Shown: positions 1 through 8,706, counted from the first letter of the stretch. The stretch is 64,000 nucleotides of DNA from Clostridium beijerinckii HUN142 (GCF_000621745.1 NZ_KK211337.1:5876-69875), one strand, 5' to 3'. The notes: a model not told the origin generated them from the letters alone. Numbers and translations: made by a program.

Positions 1-1827
1 TTTGTAGGATGGAATACAGCAGCAGATGGAAGTGGAACAAATTACGCAGCTGGAAGCAGTTTAACTATAGGTAGTGGAAATGTAACATTATATGCGAAGT
101 GGGCAAAAAATGAAGAAATAAGCCTTGTTAATGTACATTCAATAGATAATATAATTGTTGAAAATGGAACAGCTATAAGTGATATAGATTTACCAGAAAC
201 AGCAACCATGGATTTGAGTGATGGTACAACAACAAGTGCAGCAGTAACATGGGACAATGGAACTCCAGAATATGATGGAGATACAGAAGGAGCATATGTA
301 TTTACAGGAACATTGGGATTACCAGATGGAGTAACTAATCCATCTGATTTAAAAGCGAGTATATCTGTTAATGTTAAAGCTCCTGAAAATGAAACACCAC
401 CATCAGAGGTAACAGTAGAAAGTGTAGAATCATTAGATAACATAACTGTAGACAATGGAACTGAAAGAGAGGATATTGACCTACCAGATACAATTGATGT
501 AAATTTAAGTAATTCAACAACAACAAGTGCAGCAGTAACATGGGACAATGGAAATCCGGAATATGATGGAGATACAGCAGGAACATATATGTTTACAGGA
601 AGATTAAGATTACCAGATGGAGTAACTAATCCATCTGATTTAAAAGCAAGTGTGGCTGTTAATGTTAGATCAGCTGAAAATCAAGCACCACCATCAGTAG
701 TAACGGTAGAAAGTGTAGAATCATTGGGTAACATAACTGTAGACAATGGAACGATAAGAGATGATATTGACTTACCAGATACAATTGATGTAAATTTAAG
801 TAATTCAACAACAACAAGTGCAGCAGTTACATGGAATAATGGAAATCCAGAATATGATGGAGATACAGCAGGAACATATGTATTTACAGGAAGGTTAAAA
901 TTACCAGATGGAATAACTAATCCAGGTAATTTAAAAGCAAGTGTGGCTATTAATGTTAGACCAGCTGAAAATGGAACAACGCCAGCGTCAGTAACAGTAG
1001 AAAGTGTAGAATCATTAGATAATATAACTGTAAATAATGGAACAGCAAGAAATTCTATAAATTTACCAAATACAGTTGGGGTAACTTTAAGCGATTCAAC
1101 AACAACAAGTGCACACATAAGATGGGAAGATGTAAATCCTATATATAATGGATATAAAGCAGGAACATATGTGTTTAAAGGAACATTGATATTACCAGAG
1201 GGAGTAACCAACCCATATGATTACTCAACAAAGGTTAATGTTATAGTAAAAGCAGCAAGTAGCAGCTCAAGTTCATCAAGTCATCACCATAATTCAAGTA
1301 CAGATACAAGCAAAGACACAAGTACAGACGCAAGTTCTACAAGTGCAACTAATACAATAACTAATGGTGATGATACTAACAACAACCCAATTAATAATAG
1401 CAATACCCAAACAGCATGGTCTCAAGATACAAGTGGTAATTGGTATTTAGAAAAGGACAACGGAGATAAGACAAAAGGGTGGAAGTTAGTTGACAGTAAA
1501 TGGTACTTTTTTGATAATAATACTGGAGCTATGAAGACAGGATGGTATAAATCGGAAACCGGAGATTGGAAATATGATGGACAAGATGTTCAGGGACAAT
1601 GGTTCCACTTAGATTCTGATGGAAAGTTAACAACAGGATGGCTTAAAGATATAGATAATAATTGGTATTATCTATGTGATGGAAGCCGATACGGTGCATT
1701 AGGAGTTATGAAGACTGGATGGCAGCACATAGATGGAAGTTGGTATTACTTTAATAGCAATGGAACTATGGCAAGCAACACAGTAGTTGATGGCTATGAA
1801 TTAGGCAGCAATGGAGCTTTAATTTAG
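1..1827 (+). CDS. Cell-wall-binding surface protein with Ig-like repeats (5' end outside window)
   Basis: The frame is open from base 1, so this is the C-terminal 608 residues of a longer protein. It begins with part of a Flg_new/Listeria-Bacteroides-type repeat (GWNTAADGSGTNYAAGSS, then LYAKW). Four tandem modules of about 85 residues follow, each with ITVDNGT, LPDTIDVNLS, AAVTWDNG, GTYxFTGxLxLPDG and a closing NVR/NVK; they resemble bacterial Ig-like group 4 domains. A Ser/His/Thr/Asp/Asn-rich linker (about residues 417-470) leads to a C-terminal block of choline/glucan-binding-type repeats (GWYKSETGDWKY, GWLKDIDNNWYYL, GWQHIDGSWYYFNSNGTM). These repeats probably hold the protein non-covalently on the cell wall. 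There is no LPXTG motif. The middle two Ig modules are nearly identical, which suggests recent internal duplication. The function of the missing N-terminal part cannot be seen. Confidence 0.85.
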   Translation, partial: FVGWNTAADGSGTNYAAGSSLTIGSGNVTLYAKWAKNEEISLVNVHSIDNIIVENGTAISDIDLPETATMDLSDGTTTSAAVTWDNGTPEYDGDTEGAYVFTGTLGLPDGVTNPSDLKASISVNVKAPENETPPSEVTVESVESLDNITVDNGTEREDIDLPDTIDVNLSNSTTTSAAVTWDNGNPEYDGDTAGTYMFTGRLRLPDGVTNPSDLKASVAVNVRSAENQAPPSVVTVESVESLGNITVDNGTIRDDIDLPDTIDVNLSNSTTTSAAVTWNNGNPEYDGDTAGTYVFTGRLKLPDGITNPGNLKASVAINVRPAENGTTPASVTVESVESLDNITVNNGTARNSINLPNTVGVTLSDSTTTSAHIRWEDVNPIYNGYKAGTYVFKGTLILPEGVTNPYDYSTKVNVIVKAASSSSSSSSHHHNSSTDTSKDTSTDASSTSATNTITNGDDTNNNPINNSNTQTAWSQDTSGNWYLEKDNGDKTKGWKLVDSKWYFFDNNTGAMKTGWYKSETGDWKYDGQDVQGQWFHLDSDGKLTTGWLKDIDNNWYYLCDGSRYGALGVMKTGWQHIDGSWYYFNSNGTMASNTVVDGYELGSNGALI

Positions 1828-1877
1828 TAAAACTATGTGGTAGTTAACTTTTAAACATAGTAAATGTACAAAATAAG

Positions 1878-1920
1878 CATAGTCACGTGATTATATAGTT
1901 GCGTGACTATGTTTTTGTTT
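1878..1920 (+). terminator. Rho-independent terminator of the surface protein gene
   Basis: A perfect 10-bp inverted repeat (CATAGTCACG and CGTGACTATG, 14-nt loop) is followed directly by GTTTTTGTTT, 50 bases after the stop codon. Confidence 0.9.
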
Positions 1921-2065
1921 AAAAATAACGGGGTCTAAACTTGCTGATTCTTTGAATTTTAGATCAACTTCTAATACAAATACTTTGTATTACGGCAATT
2001 ATAAAACTTAAAATGTTATAGATGTATATAAAAAATAAAGTGCCTTTTATATAAGTTCAATATGA

Positions 2066-2109
2066 TAAAATACTCAATTGTATATAAATTGAGTATTTTA
2101 TTATTTTAG
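2066..2109. terminator. AT-rich perfect palindrome, terminator-like
   Basis: TAAAATACTCAATT and AATTGAGTATTTTA form a perfect 14-bp stem with a 7-nt loop, followed by TTATTTTAG. It lies between the surface-protein terminator and the nucleotidyltransferase fragment. The arms begin with A-runs and end with T-runs, so it could work in either direction. A smaller hairpin (TAATACAAA / TTTGTATTA) lies just upstream at about 1971-1991. Confidence 0.5.
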
Positions 2110-2136
2110 TGATATAATTCTAAAGAGGTGATAATT

Positions 2137-2286
2137 TTGGCGGAATCATATTTTTTAAATGGATTAAAGAAAATTGAAAGTATTATTTGTATTGCTGAAT
2201 TTGGGAGCTACAGAATAGAGTATTGGAACAAAGATAGAAGTGACATAGACTTAGCTGTTGTAGTAAAATCAAAAGTTTCATCTTAA
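2137..2286 (+). pseudogene. Truncated MNT-type nucleotidyltransferase
   Basis: A 49-codon frame starts at TTG, six bases after the good ribosome-binding site AGAGGTG. Residues 23-43 carry the minimal nucleotidyltransferase signature: FGSYR, then 10 residues on SDIDLAVVV, that is GS-x10-DxD. The frame stops eight codons after this motif, whereas MNT-domain proteins normally need 100 or more residues. The bases after the stop still encode short protein-like stretches in other frames, so a frameshift or a truncating event is likely. A MITE-like element begins 37 bases after the stop. Such proteins are often antitoxins paired with HEPN toxins, but no HEPN gene is seen here. It is probably a remnant. 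Confidence 0.5.
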
Positions 2287-2322
2287 TTTATAAAAAAATA
2301 CTATTTACAAAGTTGGACATCT

Positions 2323-2612
2323 ATATAGATAAACAAACTTTGAACTAGATTTATACTTCGAGATATATTCTACACCAGAAAGAACTGGTACTCTTTTGTG
2401 CAGTGTTTCATTGAGAATTGGGTTGTAGGTATTTCTTCAGCAGAAGTTGTTCCATTCACTGCTTGTCACACTGAATAGTGGGAGCATGAAGTAATGGGTA
2501 CAACTTCTGCTGTTAGAAATTCACAACCTAATTCTCTAGAAACCGAAACAATGAGTACCTGCTCTTTCGGTTAATATCACATAAGTATGATTTTTTGCTT
2601 GTTTATCTATAT
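2323..2612. mobile_element. MITE-like hairpin element, copy 1
   Basis: The element is bounded by 14-bp perfect terminal inverted repeats (ATATAGATAAACAA at 2323 and TTGTTTATCTATAT ending at 2612). Its interior is itself a long imperfect palindrome: AGCAGAAGTTGT pairs with ACAACTTCTGCT, and GAGAATTGGGTTGT with CACAACCTAATTCTC further out. It carries no gene. The same terminal sequence bounds two more elements in this window (47664-47978 and 54086-54356), although their interiors differ from this one. Size, palindromy and lack of coding capacity fit a miniature inverted-repeat element moved by a transposase encoded elsewhere. Confidence 0.6.
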
Positions 2613-2649
2613 TAGAATTAATAAATCAAATGAATGGATGAAGAACAAT

Positions 2650-3585
2650 ATGGAAAACAAGAATTATTTATACAATAATTATATAAATATGGCGAGGAAT
2701 GCAAGATCAGAAAATAATTTATTAAAAGCTCTATCGTTTTATCAAAAGGCATATGCATTGAATACAGGAAAACAAGACATAGAATTACTAATGGATATGG
2801 CATTAGCTTATGATGAAGTTGGGTTGTCAGGTGATGCAGAGAAAAAGTATAAAGAAGTAATTGAATTAGGTGAGGATTATGCTGTAGCATATTATGGATT
2901 GGCAATAATATACGATGAAAATGGTGAATTAGAAAAAGCTAAAAAATATTATAAGAAGGCTATAGAAAAAGATCCTAATTATGATTCAGCGTATTTCTTT
3001 TTGGCAAATATATACGATGAATTTGATGAAAAAGATAAAGCTATAAGCAATTATAAAAAGGCCATTGAAATAAATCCTAATTATATGTGGGCATATGCAA
3101 ATGTAGCTTGTATTTTAGAAGAAAACAATGAAAATATTGATGCATTGAATTATATAAATAAGGCTTTAGAAATTGAAGAAAAAAATTACAAGATCTTATT
3201 TAATAAAGCAGTAATCTTAAATAAATTAAACAAGGTAGAAGAGAGTAAAGAGTATTATTACAGATCTATTAAAGAAAATCCTAATTACCCTTATAGCTTT
3301 TTGAACTTATCGGTCATATATAGAGAAGAAGGTAATTTTGAAAAAGCTATTGAAGTAATAAGTAATGGAATAGAAGAAAATGATGAAGAAGGATTTTTAT
3401 ATTATAATAGAGCTTGTTATTATGTAAATATAAATGAAAATTTAAAGGCGTTAAGAGATGTAGAAAAAAGTATAGAATTAAATGAATTCTTTTTAGAATA
3501 TATGAAGAAAGACAAAGAATTAGATCCAATAAGAAGACTTGAAGAATATAAGAATCTTTGGATAGATATCCAATGTGAAAATTAA
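2650..3585 (+). CDS. TPR-repeat protein
   Basis: The 311-residue protein is built almost entirely of 34-residue tetratricopeptide repeats. Clear units include AVAYYGLAIIYDENGELEKAKKYYKKAIEKDPN-type blocks, DSAYFFLANIYDEF, WAYANVACILEENNE and YPYSFLNLSVIYREEGNFEKAI, giving about eight repeats. TPR arrays are protein-docking scaffolds; no catalytic domain or signal peptide is visible, so a cytoplasmic adaptor role is inferred. The frame is open upstream to an ATG at 2587, but the extra residues come from the terminal repeat of the adjacent MITE-like element and have no ribosome-binding site. Starts at 2638 or 2650 are more likely; 2650 (MENKNYLYNN) follows a weak GGATGAAG. Confidence 0.8.
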   Translation: MENKNYLYNNYINMARNARSENNLLKALSFYQKAYALNTGKQDIELLMDMALAYDEVGLSGDAEKKYKEVIELGEDYAVAYYGLAIIYDENGELEKAKKYYKKAIEKDPNYDSAYFFLANIYDEFDEKDKAISNYKKAIEINPNYMWAYANVACILEENNENIDALNYINKALEIEEKNYKILFNKAVILNKLNKVEESKEYYYRSIKENPNYPYSFLNLSVIYREEGNFEKAIEVISNGIEENDEEGFLYYNRACYYVNINENLKALRDVEKSIELNEFFLEYMKKDKELDPIRRLEEYKNLWIDIQCEN

Positions 3586-3606
3586 GTTTGTGAGTATATT
3601 CTGCGA

Positions 3607-3693
3607 AATAATGTGGTATGCATTTGCTTCGGTTGCCCGAGATTTATCTAGATAATTCTAAGGCAGCATTTAGTAAAAGCATACCACATTATT
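3607..3693. repeat. Palindromic intergenic unit
   Basis: A perfect 15-bp inverted repeat (AATAATGTGGTATGC and GCATACCACATTATT) encloses 57 bases. The enclosed part holds smaller palindromes of its own (TTATCTAGATAA and TTCGG/CCCGAG-like arms). The T-run after it is weak, so it looks more like a mobile palindromic unit or an mRNA-stabilising hairpin than a classic terminator. It lies 22 bases after the TPR gene. Confidence 0.5.
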
Positions 3694-3910
3694 TATATTT
3701 TGAGATATAAATTCACATGTAATTAACGTGACAATTTAAATATAATTACATTACTGGAAACAATAGAACGGCTGTCATTTCAGTAGCGACGCATATCCTC
3801 ATTAATATAATCTGTTTTTTTAGGAATAAAATATTTAAAATAACAAAGGATAAACTTAAATAATGCTTTTTGTAAATAAGGTAGATTTATTATAATATGG
3901 AGGAATAATA

Positions 3911-4444
3911 ATGCGTAAAAGAATAATCCGTTTGATAACGTTTATAATATTCATAACAGTATTCACAAGTAATTTAGTATATGCACAAATTCCAAGTATA
4001 CCTCAGCCTTATGGTCCTAAAATATCTAATTTGCAGAATAAGGAGGATATTATTAACAGCTTAAATCAAATTAAAGTTATACGGGCAAATTTAACTGTAT
4101 ATAATATAAAATCAGATACACCAGTTGATGACTTAAAGAAGTTTGATGTTGAGATACAGCGTTATATTGACCAACTTAGAATTATTAGGACAAATTTGGT
4201 AAATCATGCTGATAAATATTCAAATTCAATTTCTGACGTGTTTTTTGCAGAACAAATTGTAATTATAGCTAATTGCTATATTGTAAGCTTAAAGCACCAA
4301 CAACTCTTAGTAAGAGCAATAGAAAGCAATGTGCCTGAAGCTTCAACGTTATTTTATTCAACGTATATGATACCAATATATTATTACCTTACATTAGGTG
4401 ATGAACAAATAGCTTATACTCAAACATATACAGTAATTTCTTAA
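3911..4444 (+). CDS. Small secreted protein of unknown function
   Basis: This 177-residue protein has a clear signal peptide: MRKR, a hydrophobic core LITFIIFITVFTSNL, then VYA|QIPS as the probable cleavage site near residue 25. The mature part is mostly helical and has no motif I recognise; NQIKVIRANLTVYNIK and the Asp/Gln-rich helices suggest a four-helix secreted protein. The start is supported by GGAGGAATAAT directly upstream. The gene stands alone and ends before a terminator shared with the convergent lipoprotein gene. Confidence 0.75.
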   Translation: MRKRIIRLITFIIFITVFTSNLVYAQIPSIPQPYGPKISNLQNKEDIINSLNQIKVIRANLTVYNIKSDTPVDDLKKFDVEIQRYIDQLRIIRTNLVNHADKYSNSISDVFFAEQIVIIANCYIVSLKHQQLLVRAIESNVPEASTLFYSTYMIPIYYYLTLGDEQIAYTQTYTVIS

Positions 4445-4655
4445 TAAATTTAAATATGTATTTATATATTGGAATTCACAATGCACAGTTCACAATTACG
4501 GCTAAAATTCTTTCGATATTTTTAGAATTATGATGATAAATTATTTTTGCAACATATATATGTTCTAGTGAGAAAAAATTTAAGAACTTTGGAATAGATA
4601 CTATTATATAAGAAGAGATTTTGTTGAAATAATGGAAAATATAATAAAAAGCAAA

Positions 4656-4693
4656 AGAAGCCAAGTTTAAATATTAAAGCTTGGCTTCTTTTT
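4656..4693. terminator. Bidirectional terminator
   Basis: AGAAGCCAAG and CTTGGCTTCT form a perfect 10-bp stem with a 14-nt loop. CTTTTT follows on the plus strand, and an AAAAGCAAAA run precedes it, giving T-rich RNA from the minus strand. It lies between the convergent genes ending at 4444 and 4711. Confidence 0.8.
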
Positions 4694-4710
4694 GGTATAA
4701 CTTAAAGAAA

Positions 4711-5322
4711 TTAATTTGCATACTTAATAGTAGATAAGGCTGATGCATGTTCATATTCTATTGCTTCATTATTATATAGGAATTTTACACCGTTAATCCA
4801 TTCACCTTTAGATTTGTTATTAGATTGAAGGAAGTTTTCAATTAGAGTACTAGCTGTAACTGAACCACCAGTTGAGCCTTGAAATTTTGGAACCCATTTT
4901 TTATTATTAGAGTCAGTCAAGTTTATAGTGGCAACTTTTTTACCGTTAATTGTATCTATAGATTTAACTTCAATTGGTAAACTATCAAATCTTTTCTCTG
5001 ATACAGCTTTTGCTAATTCTTTTAGCTTGTCCTGTAGAGGCAAATTTTGATTTACTTCTATGGTACCTGATTCATTTGGTTCTAAAGAATTTTCATCCAC
5101 ACTATATATAGAAAGTTTTACTTTATTTACTTTTTTTGCATCTGCAGTAGTTTCGTTAGCTTTTTTACTATCAGTATTAGAAGAGTTATTGTCGTCTTTA
5201 TTTTGTTCTACAGTAGTAGTATTACTATCGCTAGGCTTAGGGGAATCACTAGGCTTTGTGCTACAAGAAACCATTACAATACTTAACATTAAAACTGTAG
5301 CTATAATTAACTTTCTAGTCAT
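4711..5322 (-). CDS. GerMN-like lipoprotein
   Basis: The 203-residue protein starts with MTRKLIIATVLMLSIVMVSC, a lipoprotein signal with Cys20 as the likely lipid-modified residue. A Ser/Asp/Asn/Thr/Lys-rich linker to about residue 65 is followed by a folded domain. That domain has features of GerMN-type sporulation/germination domains: VKLSIYSVDENSLEPNE, DKLKELAKAV, IDTINGKKVATINL and a closing WINGVKFLYNN. The family assignment is by pattern only. AGGAGGTG lies eight bases before the ATG on the minus strand. It converges with the preceding gene and diverges from the fatty-acid operon. Confidence 0.6.
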   Translation of the reverse strand: MTRKLIIATVLMLSIVMVSCSTKPSDSPKPSDSNTTTVEQNKDDNNSSNTDSKKANETTADAKKVNKVKLSIYSVDENSLEPNESGTIEVNQNLPLQDKLKELAKAVSEKRFDSLPIEVKSIDTINGKKVATINLTDSNNKKWVPKFQGSTGGSVTASTLIENFLQSNNKSKGEWINGVKFLYNNEAIEYEHASALSTIKYAN

Positions 5323-5445
5323 GATATGTACACCTCCTATGTTTAAAAATTAATATTATAGATAATATTAACTGATTTAATTAATTATATCATATGAAAT
5401 TGCTAATTAAAAGCATGCGCATAGCTGGAAAAAATTGAAAAAAAT

Positions 5446-5474
5446 TTGACAATGTATTTTGAGTATAGTATATT
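5446..5474 (+). promoter_or_regulatory. Strong sigma-A promoter upstream of the fatty-acid operon
   Basis: TTGACA (5446-5451), a spacer of exactly 17 bp and TATATT (5469-5474). The start of transcription would fall at about 5481, inside the FabT-like palindrome. The first gene begins at 5975, so the leader would be about 490 nt long. Confidence 0.7.
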
Positions 5475-5495
5475 TTGATTATCAAACTATTTGAT
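5474..5495. promoter_or_regulatory. FabT-type operator
   Basis: TTTGATTATCAAA (5474-5486) is a perfect palindrome and matches the operator known for the MarR-family regulator FabT of streptococci and lactococci. A further TTTGAT at 5490-5495 makes a second, overlapping palindrome with ATCAAA. The site covers the end of the -10 box and the predicted start of transcription, a position suited to repression. The first gene of the operon encodes a FabT-like protein, so autoregulation plus control of the fab genes is the natural reading. Confidence 0.7.
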
Positions 5496-5974
5496 TTTAA
5501 AACTTTTCGCACCATTTATTTTTTATATAAAATAATTATTTATGTTGCCATTGATTTTCTACATTAATTATCTTAATTGAGCGGTTAGCTTACTAGAATT
5601 TTAAGTGTAAGTTTATTATTGTAACATATATATATTTAATAGTTTTTTGTTATAAAGAAAATTAAGGTATCTTAAAGATAAGGCATATTAAGAAAATATA
5701 AAGTAAATATGTTTGTCTATATATTTGTCTCAAGTAAGGTAAAACTTTTCAGGTGGTATTTTACATTCCATATGGATTTTGATGAACCAATCTTAGGACA
5801 AAATATCATCACGCCTTTTACTTATTATTTTATTTCATATGTCTAATTGGTCAATAGATTGTTTATTTGGTATGATATTTAAAATTTTCATTACCAAATT
5901 TTTCATTTTATAAACACTGAATATAGTTTTTGTTAGAAGATATTTTTGGATGCCAAAATGGAGAGTGCAGATAA
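5496..5974 (+). other. Long leader region before the fabT-like gene
   Basis: No credible ORF is seen. A second possible promoter, TTGGTC (5847-5852), 18 bp, TATGAT (5871-5876), lies about 100 bases before the fabT-like gene and would give a short leader. I could not recognise a known riboswitch here. Confidence 0.4.
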
Positions 5975-6424
5975 ATGGATAAATCAACAAAACTGATTAA
6001 CGAACTTTTGGTGCAGTTATTTAATGACGTCTTACAAATTGAGGAACAAAGTTTAAAGAATGGTGTACTTTCAGATCTTTCAATAACAGAAATTCATACT
6101 ATAGAATCTATTGGTATGTACAGTGAAAGAACAATGTCAGAGGTAGCGCAAAAATTAAAAATTACAGTAAGTACTTTAACAACTGCTATCAATAAATTAA
6201 TTAAAAAAGGATACGTAGAAAGAAACAGGATAGAAACAGACAGAAGAGTTGTCCTTATTAAATTAACTAGAAAAGGAAAGTTAGCATTCAGAATCCATCA
6301 GAGATTTCATGGAGAAATGATAAATAATGCAATAGAAGGATTAACGTTAGAAGAGGAAGAAGTTTTAATTTCTTCTTTAAGTAAAATAAATAACTTTTTT
6401 AAGGAAAAATATGAATTAGTATAA
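5975..6424 (+). CDS. fabT: MarR-family regulator of fatty-acid synthesis (FabT-like)
   Basis: The 149-residue protein is of typical MarR length with a winged helix-turn-helix at about residues 50-100: SERTMSEVAQKLKITVSTLTTAINKLIKKGYVER, then the wing NRIETDRRVVLIKLTRKG. In Firmicutes without FapR, a MarR protein at the head of the fab cluster (FabT) represses fatty-acid genes, using long-chain acyl-ACP as co-repressor. The gene overlaps the next transcript region and the fabH start lies 15 bases downstream. A FabT-type palindrome sits on the strong promoter at 5446-5495. The ATG follows GGAGAG. The symbol rests on context and motif, not on a database match. Confidence 0.8.
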   Translation: MDKSTKLINELLVQLFNDVLQIEEQSLKNGVLSDLSITEIHTIESIGMYSERTMSEVAQKLKITVSTLTTAINKLIKKGYVERNRIETDRRVVLIKLTRKGKLAFRIHQRFHGEMINNAIEGLTLEEEEVLISSLSKINNFFKEKYELV

Positions 6425-6438
6425 TGAAGGAGAAAAAT

Positions 6439-7410
6439 ATGAGTAATATTAAAATTGCTGGAATTGGAGCATATCTTCCATCTCTAGTAGTTACTAATGA
6501 TAGAATAAGTGAATTTGTTGAAACAAGTGATGAGTGGATAGTGCAAAGAACAGGGATGAGAGAGAGAAGAATTTCAGAAGGAGAAAATACATCTGATATC
6601 TCAACAAAAGCAGCTAAACTTGCGCTTGAAAGAGCTGGTATTGATGCAAAAGATTTAGAACTTATTATTGTTGCGACAATTAGCCCAGATATGTTTATAC
6701 CATCAGTTGCATGTCTAGTTCAAAGTAATTTGGATGCAGATAAGGCAGCTTGTTTTGATATAAGTGTTGCCTGTTCAGGATTTGTATACGGCTTGGAGAC
6801 AGCTAAAGCTTTAATGATGTCCATGAACTATAAAAATGCATTAGTAATTGGAGCTGAAGTTCTTTCGAAAGTAACAGATTGGACAGATAGAAGCACTTGT
6901 ATTTTATTTGGAGATGGTGCTGGTGCTGCTGTGCTTAAGCGAGATCAAGCGCCAGGAATAATTAAATCATATTTAAGAGCGGATGGAAAAAAGGGAGAAG
7001 CGCTTACTATAGGTGCTACTGATTTTGATACTCCTTTTTCAAAAGAAAAAAAATTAGCTAAAAGAACTATCGATATGAATGGTAGAGAAATACTTAGATT
7101 TGCGGTATCTGTAATAGATGAAGCTGTTACTGAAGTTATGAAAGATACTAATGTTTCATTTGATGATATTAAATATATAGTACCTCATCAAGCAAATTAT
7201 AGAATTATAAAATTAGCAGCTGAAAAATTAAAATTAAGCGAAGATAAATTTTATTTAAATCTAGAAAAAGTAGGAAATACATCAGCAGCCACAGTGCCTA
7301 TAGCCTTAAATGAAATGTACGAAAAAGGCTTATTAAATAAAGGCGATAAAATTATTTTAGTTGCATTTGGTGGCGGGTTAACATATGCAGCAACATTGCT
7401 TGAGTGGTAA
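6439..7410 (+). CDS. fabH: 3-oxoacyl-ACP synthase III
   Basis: The enzyme condenses acetyl-CoA (or a branched acyl-CoA) with malonyl-ACP to start each fatty-acid chain. The 323-residue protein has the Cys-His-Asn triad in standard context: Cys112 (DISVACSGF), His250 (VPHQANYRI) and Asn280 (GNTSAAT). An in-frame ATG at 6424 overlaps the fabT stop, but AAGGAG at 6427-6432 places the start at 6439 (MSNIKIAGIG), the usual N-terminus. It is the second gene of the operon; the 354-base gap after it is where many related clusters carry acpP. Confidence 0.95.
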   Translation: MSNIKIAGIGAYLPSLVVTNDRISEFVETSDEWIVQRTGMRERRISEGENTSDISTKAAKLALERAGIDAKDLELIIVATISPDMFIPSVACLVQSNLDADKAACFDISVACSGFVYGLETAKALMMSMNYKNALVIGAEVLSKVTDWTDRSTCILFGDGAGAAVLKRDQAPGIIKSYLRADGKKGEALTIGATDFDTPFSKEKKLAKRTIDMNGREILRFAVSVIDEAVTEVMKDTNVSFDDIKYIVPHQANYRIIKLAAEKLKLSEDKFYLNLEKVGNTSAATVPIALNEMYEKGLLNKGDKIILVAFGGGLTYAATLLEW

Positions 7411-7764
7411 TAGAAAATAATAGTTAAATAAGCTTTTATTATTTAGCTTTAAAATATATTTATCTATAAAAATGGGAGGTCTATGGAGATAGAGATCATG
7501 TCCTTTGAGATTAAAAACAATACAAGATCCAATTAAATACTTAAAAAAAACCAATATATAGACGTTGGAGAATATGAACTTATTTTTAACTTTTTAGTAA
7601 TCTCATTGATAAAAACATGCTATAATAGTACAATTACTTATCATAATAGGCAAAGTGGCTATTATACATAGACAAGATTAAAATACAGGAAGTTCCATTA
7701 TTATAGTAAGAGATAGTACAGTAAGCGATATTTTGTGATTTGGTAATGGTAGGAGGAATATGTT
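7411..7764 (+). promoter_or_regulatory. Gap between fabH and fabK with an internal promoter
   Basis: I looked for an acyl carrier protein (DSL motif around the phosphopantetheine serine) and found none; all frames are broken. An extended -10 box, TGCTATAAT at 7618-7626, without a good -35 box, could give an internal transcript for fabK onward with a leader of about 130 nt. AGGAGGA at 7751-7756 is the fabK ribosome-binding site. A short AAGCTTTTATTATTTAGCTTT hairpin follows fabH. Confidence 0.45.
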
Positions 7765-8706
7765 GTGGAAAAAAATAGAGTATGTGACCTGTTGAAAATA
7801 GAATATCCTATATTTCAAGGTGCTATGGCAAGAATTGCAGATGCATCTTTAGCTTCAGCAGTAAGTGAAGCTGGTGGACTTGGAATAATAACAGGTGCAG
7901 CACCAACTGAGTGGGTAAGAGAACAGATAAAGAAAACAAAGGAATTAACGAATAAACCTTTCGGTGTAAATATAATGTTAATGGCAGAAAATGCTGAGGA
8001 AATAGCAGAATTAGTATGTGAAGAAGGCGTGTCTGTTGTTACAACTGGTGCAGGAAGCCCAGGAAAGTATATGGAAAAGTGGAAAGCTCATGGGATAAAG
8101 GTTATACCAGTAGTAGCTTCTGTAGCATTAGCTAAGAGAATGGAAAAGTCAGGAGCTGATGCAATTATTGCAGAAGGTACTGAATCAGGTGGGCATGTAG
8201 GTCAGCTAACTACTATAACATTAGTACCACAAGTTGTTGATGCTGTTAGCGTACCAGTTATAGCAGCAGGGGGAATAGGTGATGGCAGAGGTGTGGCTGC
8301 ATCATTTATGTTAGGTGCTGAAGGAATTCAAGTTGGAACAAGATTCTTAGTGGCAAAAGAATGTACAATACATCAAAATTACAAGGATAAAGTACTAAAA
8401 GCCAATGATATAGATACAGAAGTAACAGGAAGACCAACAGGTCACCCAGTTAGAGTTCTAAGAAATAAGCTTGCAAGAACTTATCTTAAATTAGAAAAAG
8501 AAGGAGCATCTGCTGAAGAGTTAGAAAAACTTGGAGTTGGTGCGCTTAAAAAGGCTGTTGTAGACGGTGATGTTGATAATGGATCACTTATGTCAGGTCA
8601 AATAGCAGGACTTATCTGTAAGGAACAATCATGTAAGGAAATGATCGAAGAATTATTTACTGAAGCAAATGAAATATTTAAGCGTTTTGGAGGAAATCAT
8701 GAATAG
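7765..8706 (+). CDS. fabK: Enoyl-ACP reductase II (FMN-dependent)
   Basis: This catalyses the last step of each elongation round, reducing trans-2-enoyl-ACP with NAD(P)H through FMN. The 313-residue protein is of the nitronate monooxygenase/FabK fold: CDLLKIEYPIFQGAMARI at the start, GGLGIIT, PFGVNIML, His144 in ESGGHVGQ and a phosphate-binding AAGGIGDGRG. Translation begins at GTG, eight bases after AGGAGGA. FabK is the triclosan-resistant alternative to FabI and is usual in clostridial fab operons. Its last eight bases overlap fabD. Confidence 0.93.
   Translation: MEKNRVCDLLKIEYPIFQGAMARIADASLASAVSEAGGLGIITGAAPTEWVREQIKKTKELTNKPFGVNIMLMAENAEEIAELVCEEGVSVVTTGAGSPGKYMEKWKAHGIKVIPVVASVALAKRMEKSGADAIIAEGTESGGHVGQLTTITLVPQVVDAVSVPVIAAGGIGDGRGVAASFMLGAEGIQVGTRFLVAKECTIHQNYKDKVLKANDIDTEVTGRPTGHPVRVLRNKLARTYLKLEKEGASAEELEKLGVGALKKAVVDGDVDNGSLMSGQIAGLICKEQSCKEMIEELFTEANEIFKRFGGNHE

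Noticed and set aside
208-1160. Direct repeats of about 255 bases
   Set aside because: They look like a tandem DNA repeat but are the coding Ig-like modules; spacing and identity rule out a CRISPR array.
42-1211. Long minus-strand frames opposite the Ig-repeat protein
   Set aside because: They arise from the repeated, biased codons of the plus-strand gene (Val/Ser-rich translations), have no ribosome-binding sites and repeat with the Ig modules.
7411-7764. A missed acyl carrier protein gene
   Set aside because: No frame contains a DSL-type phosphopantetheine site or runs for 70 codons.
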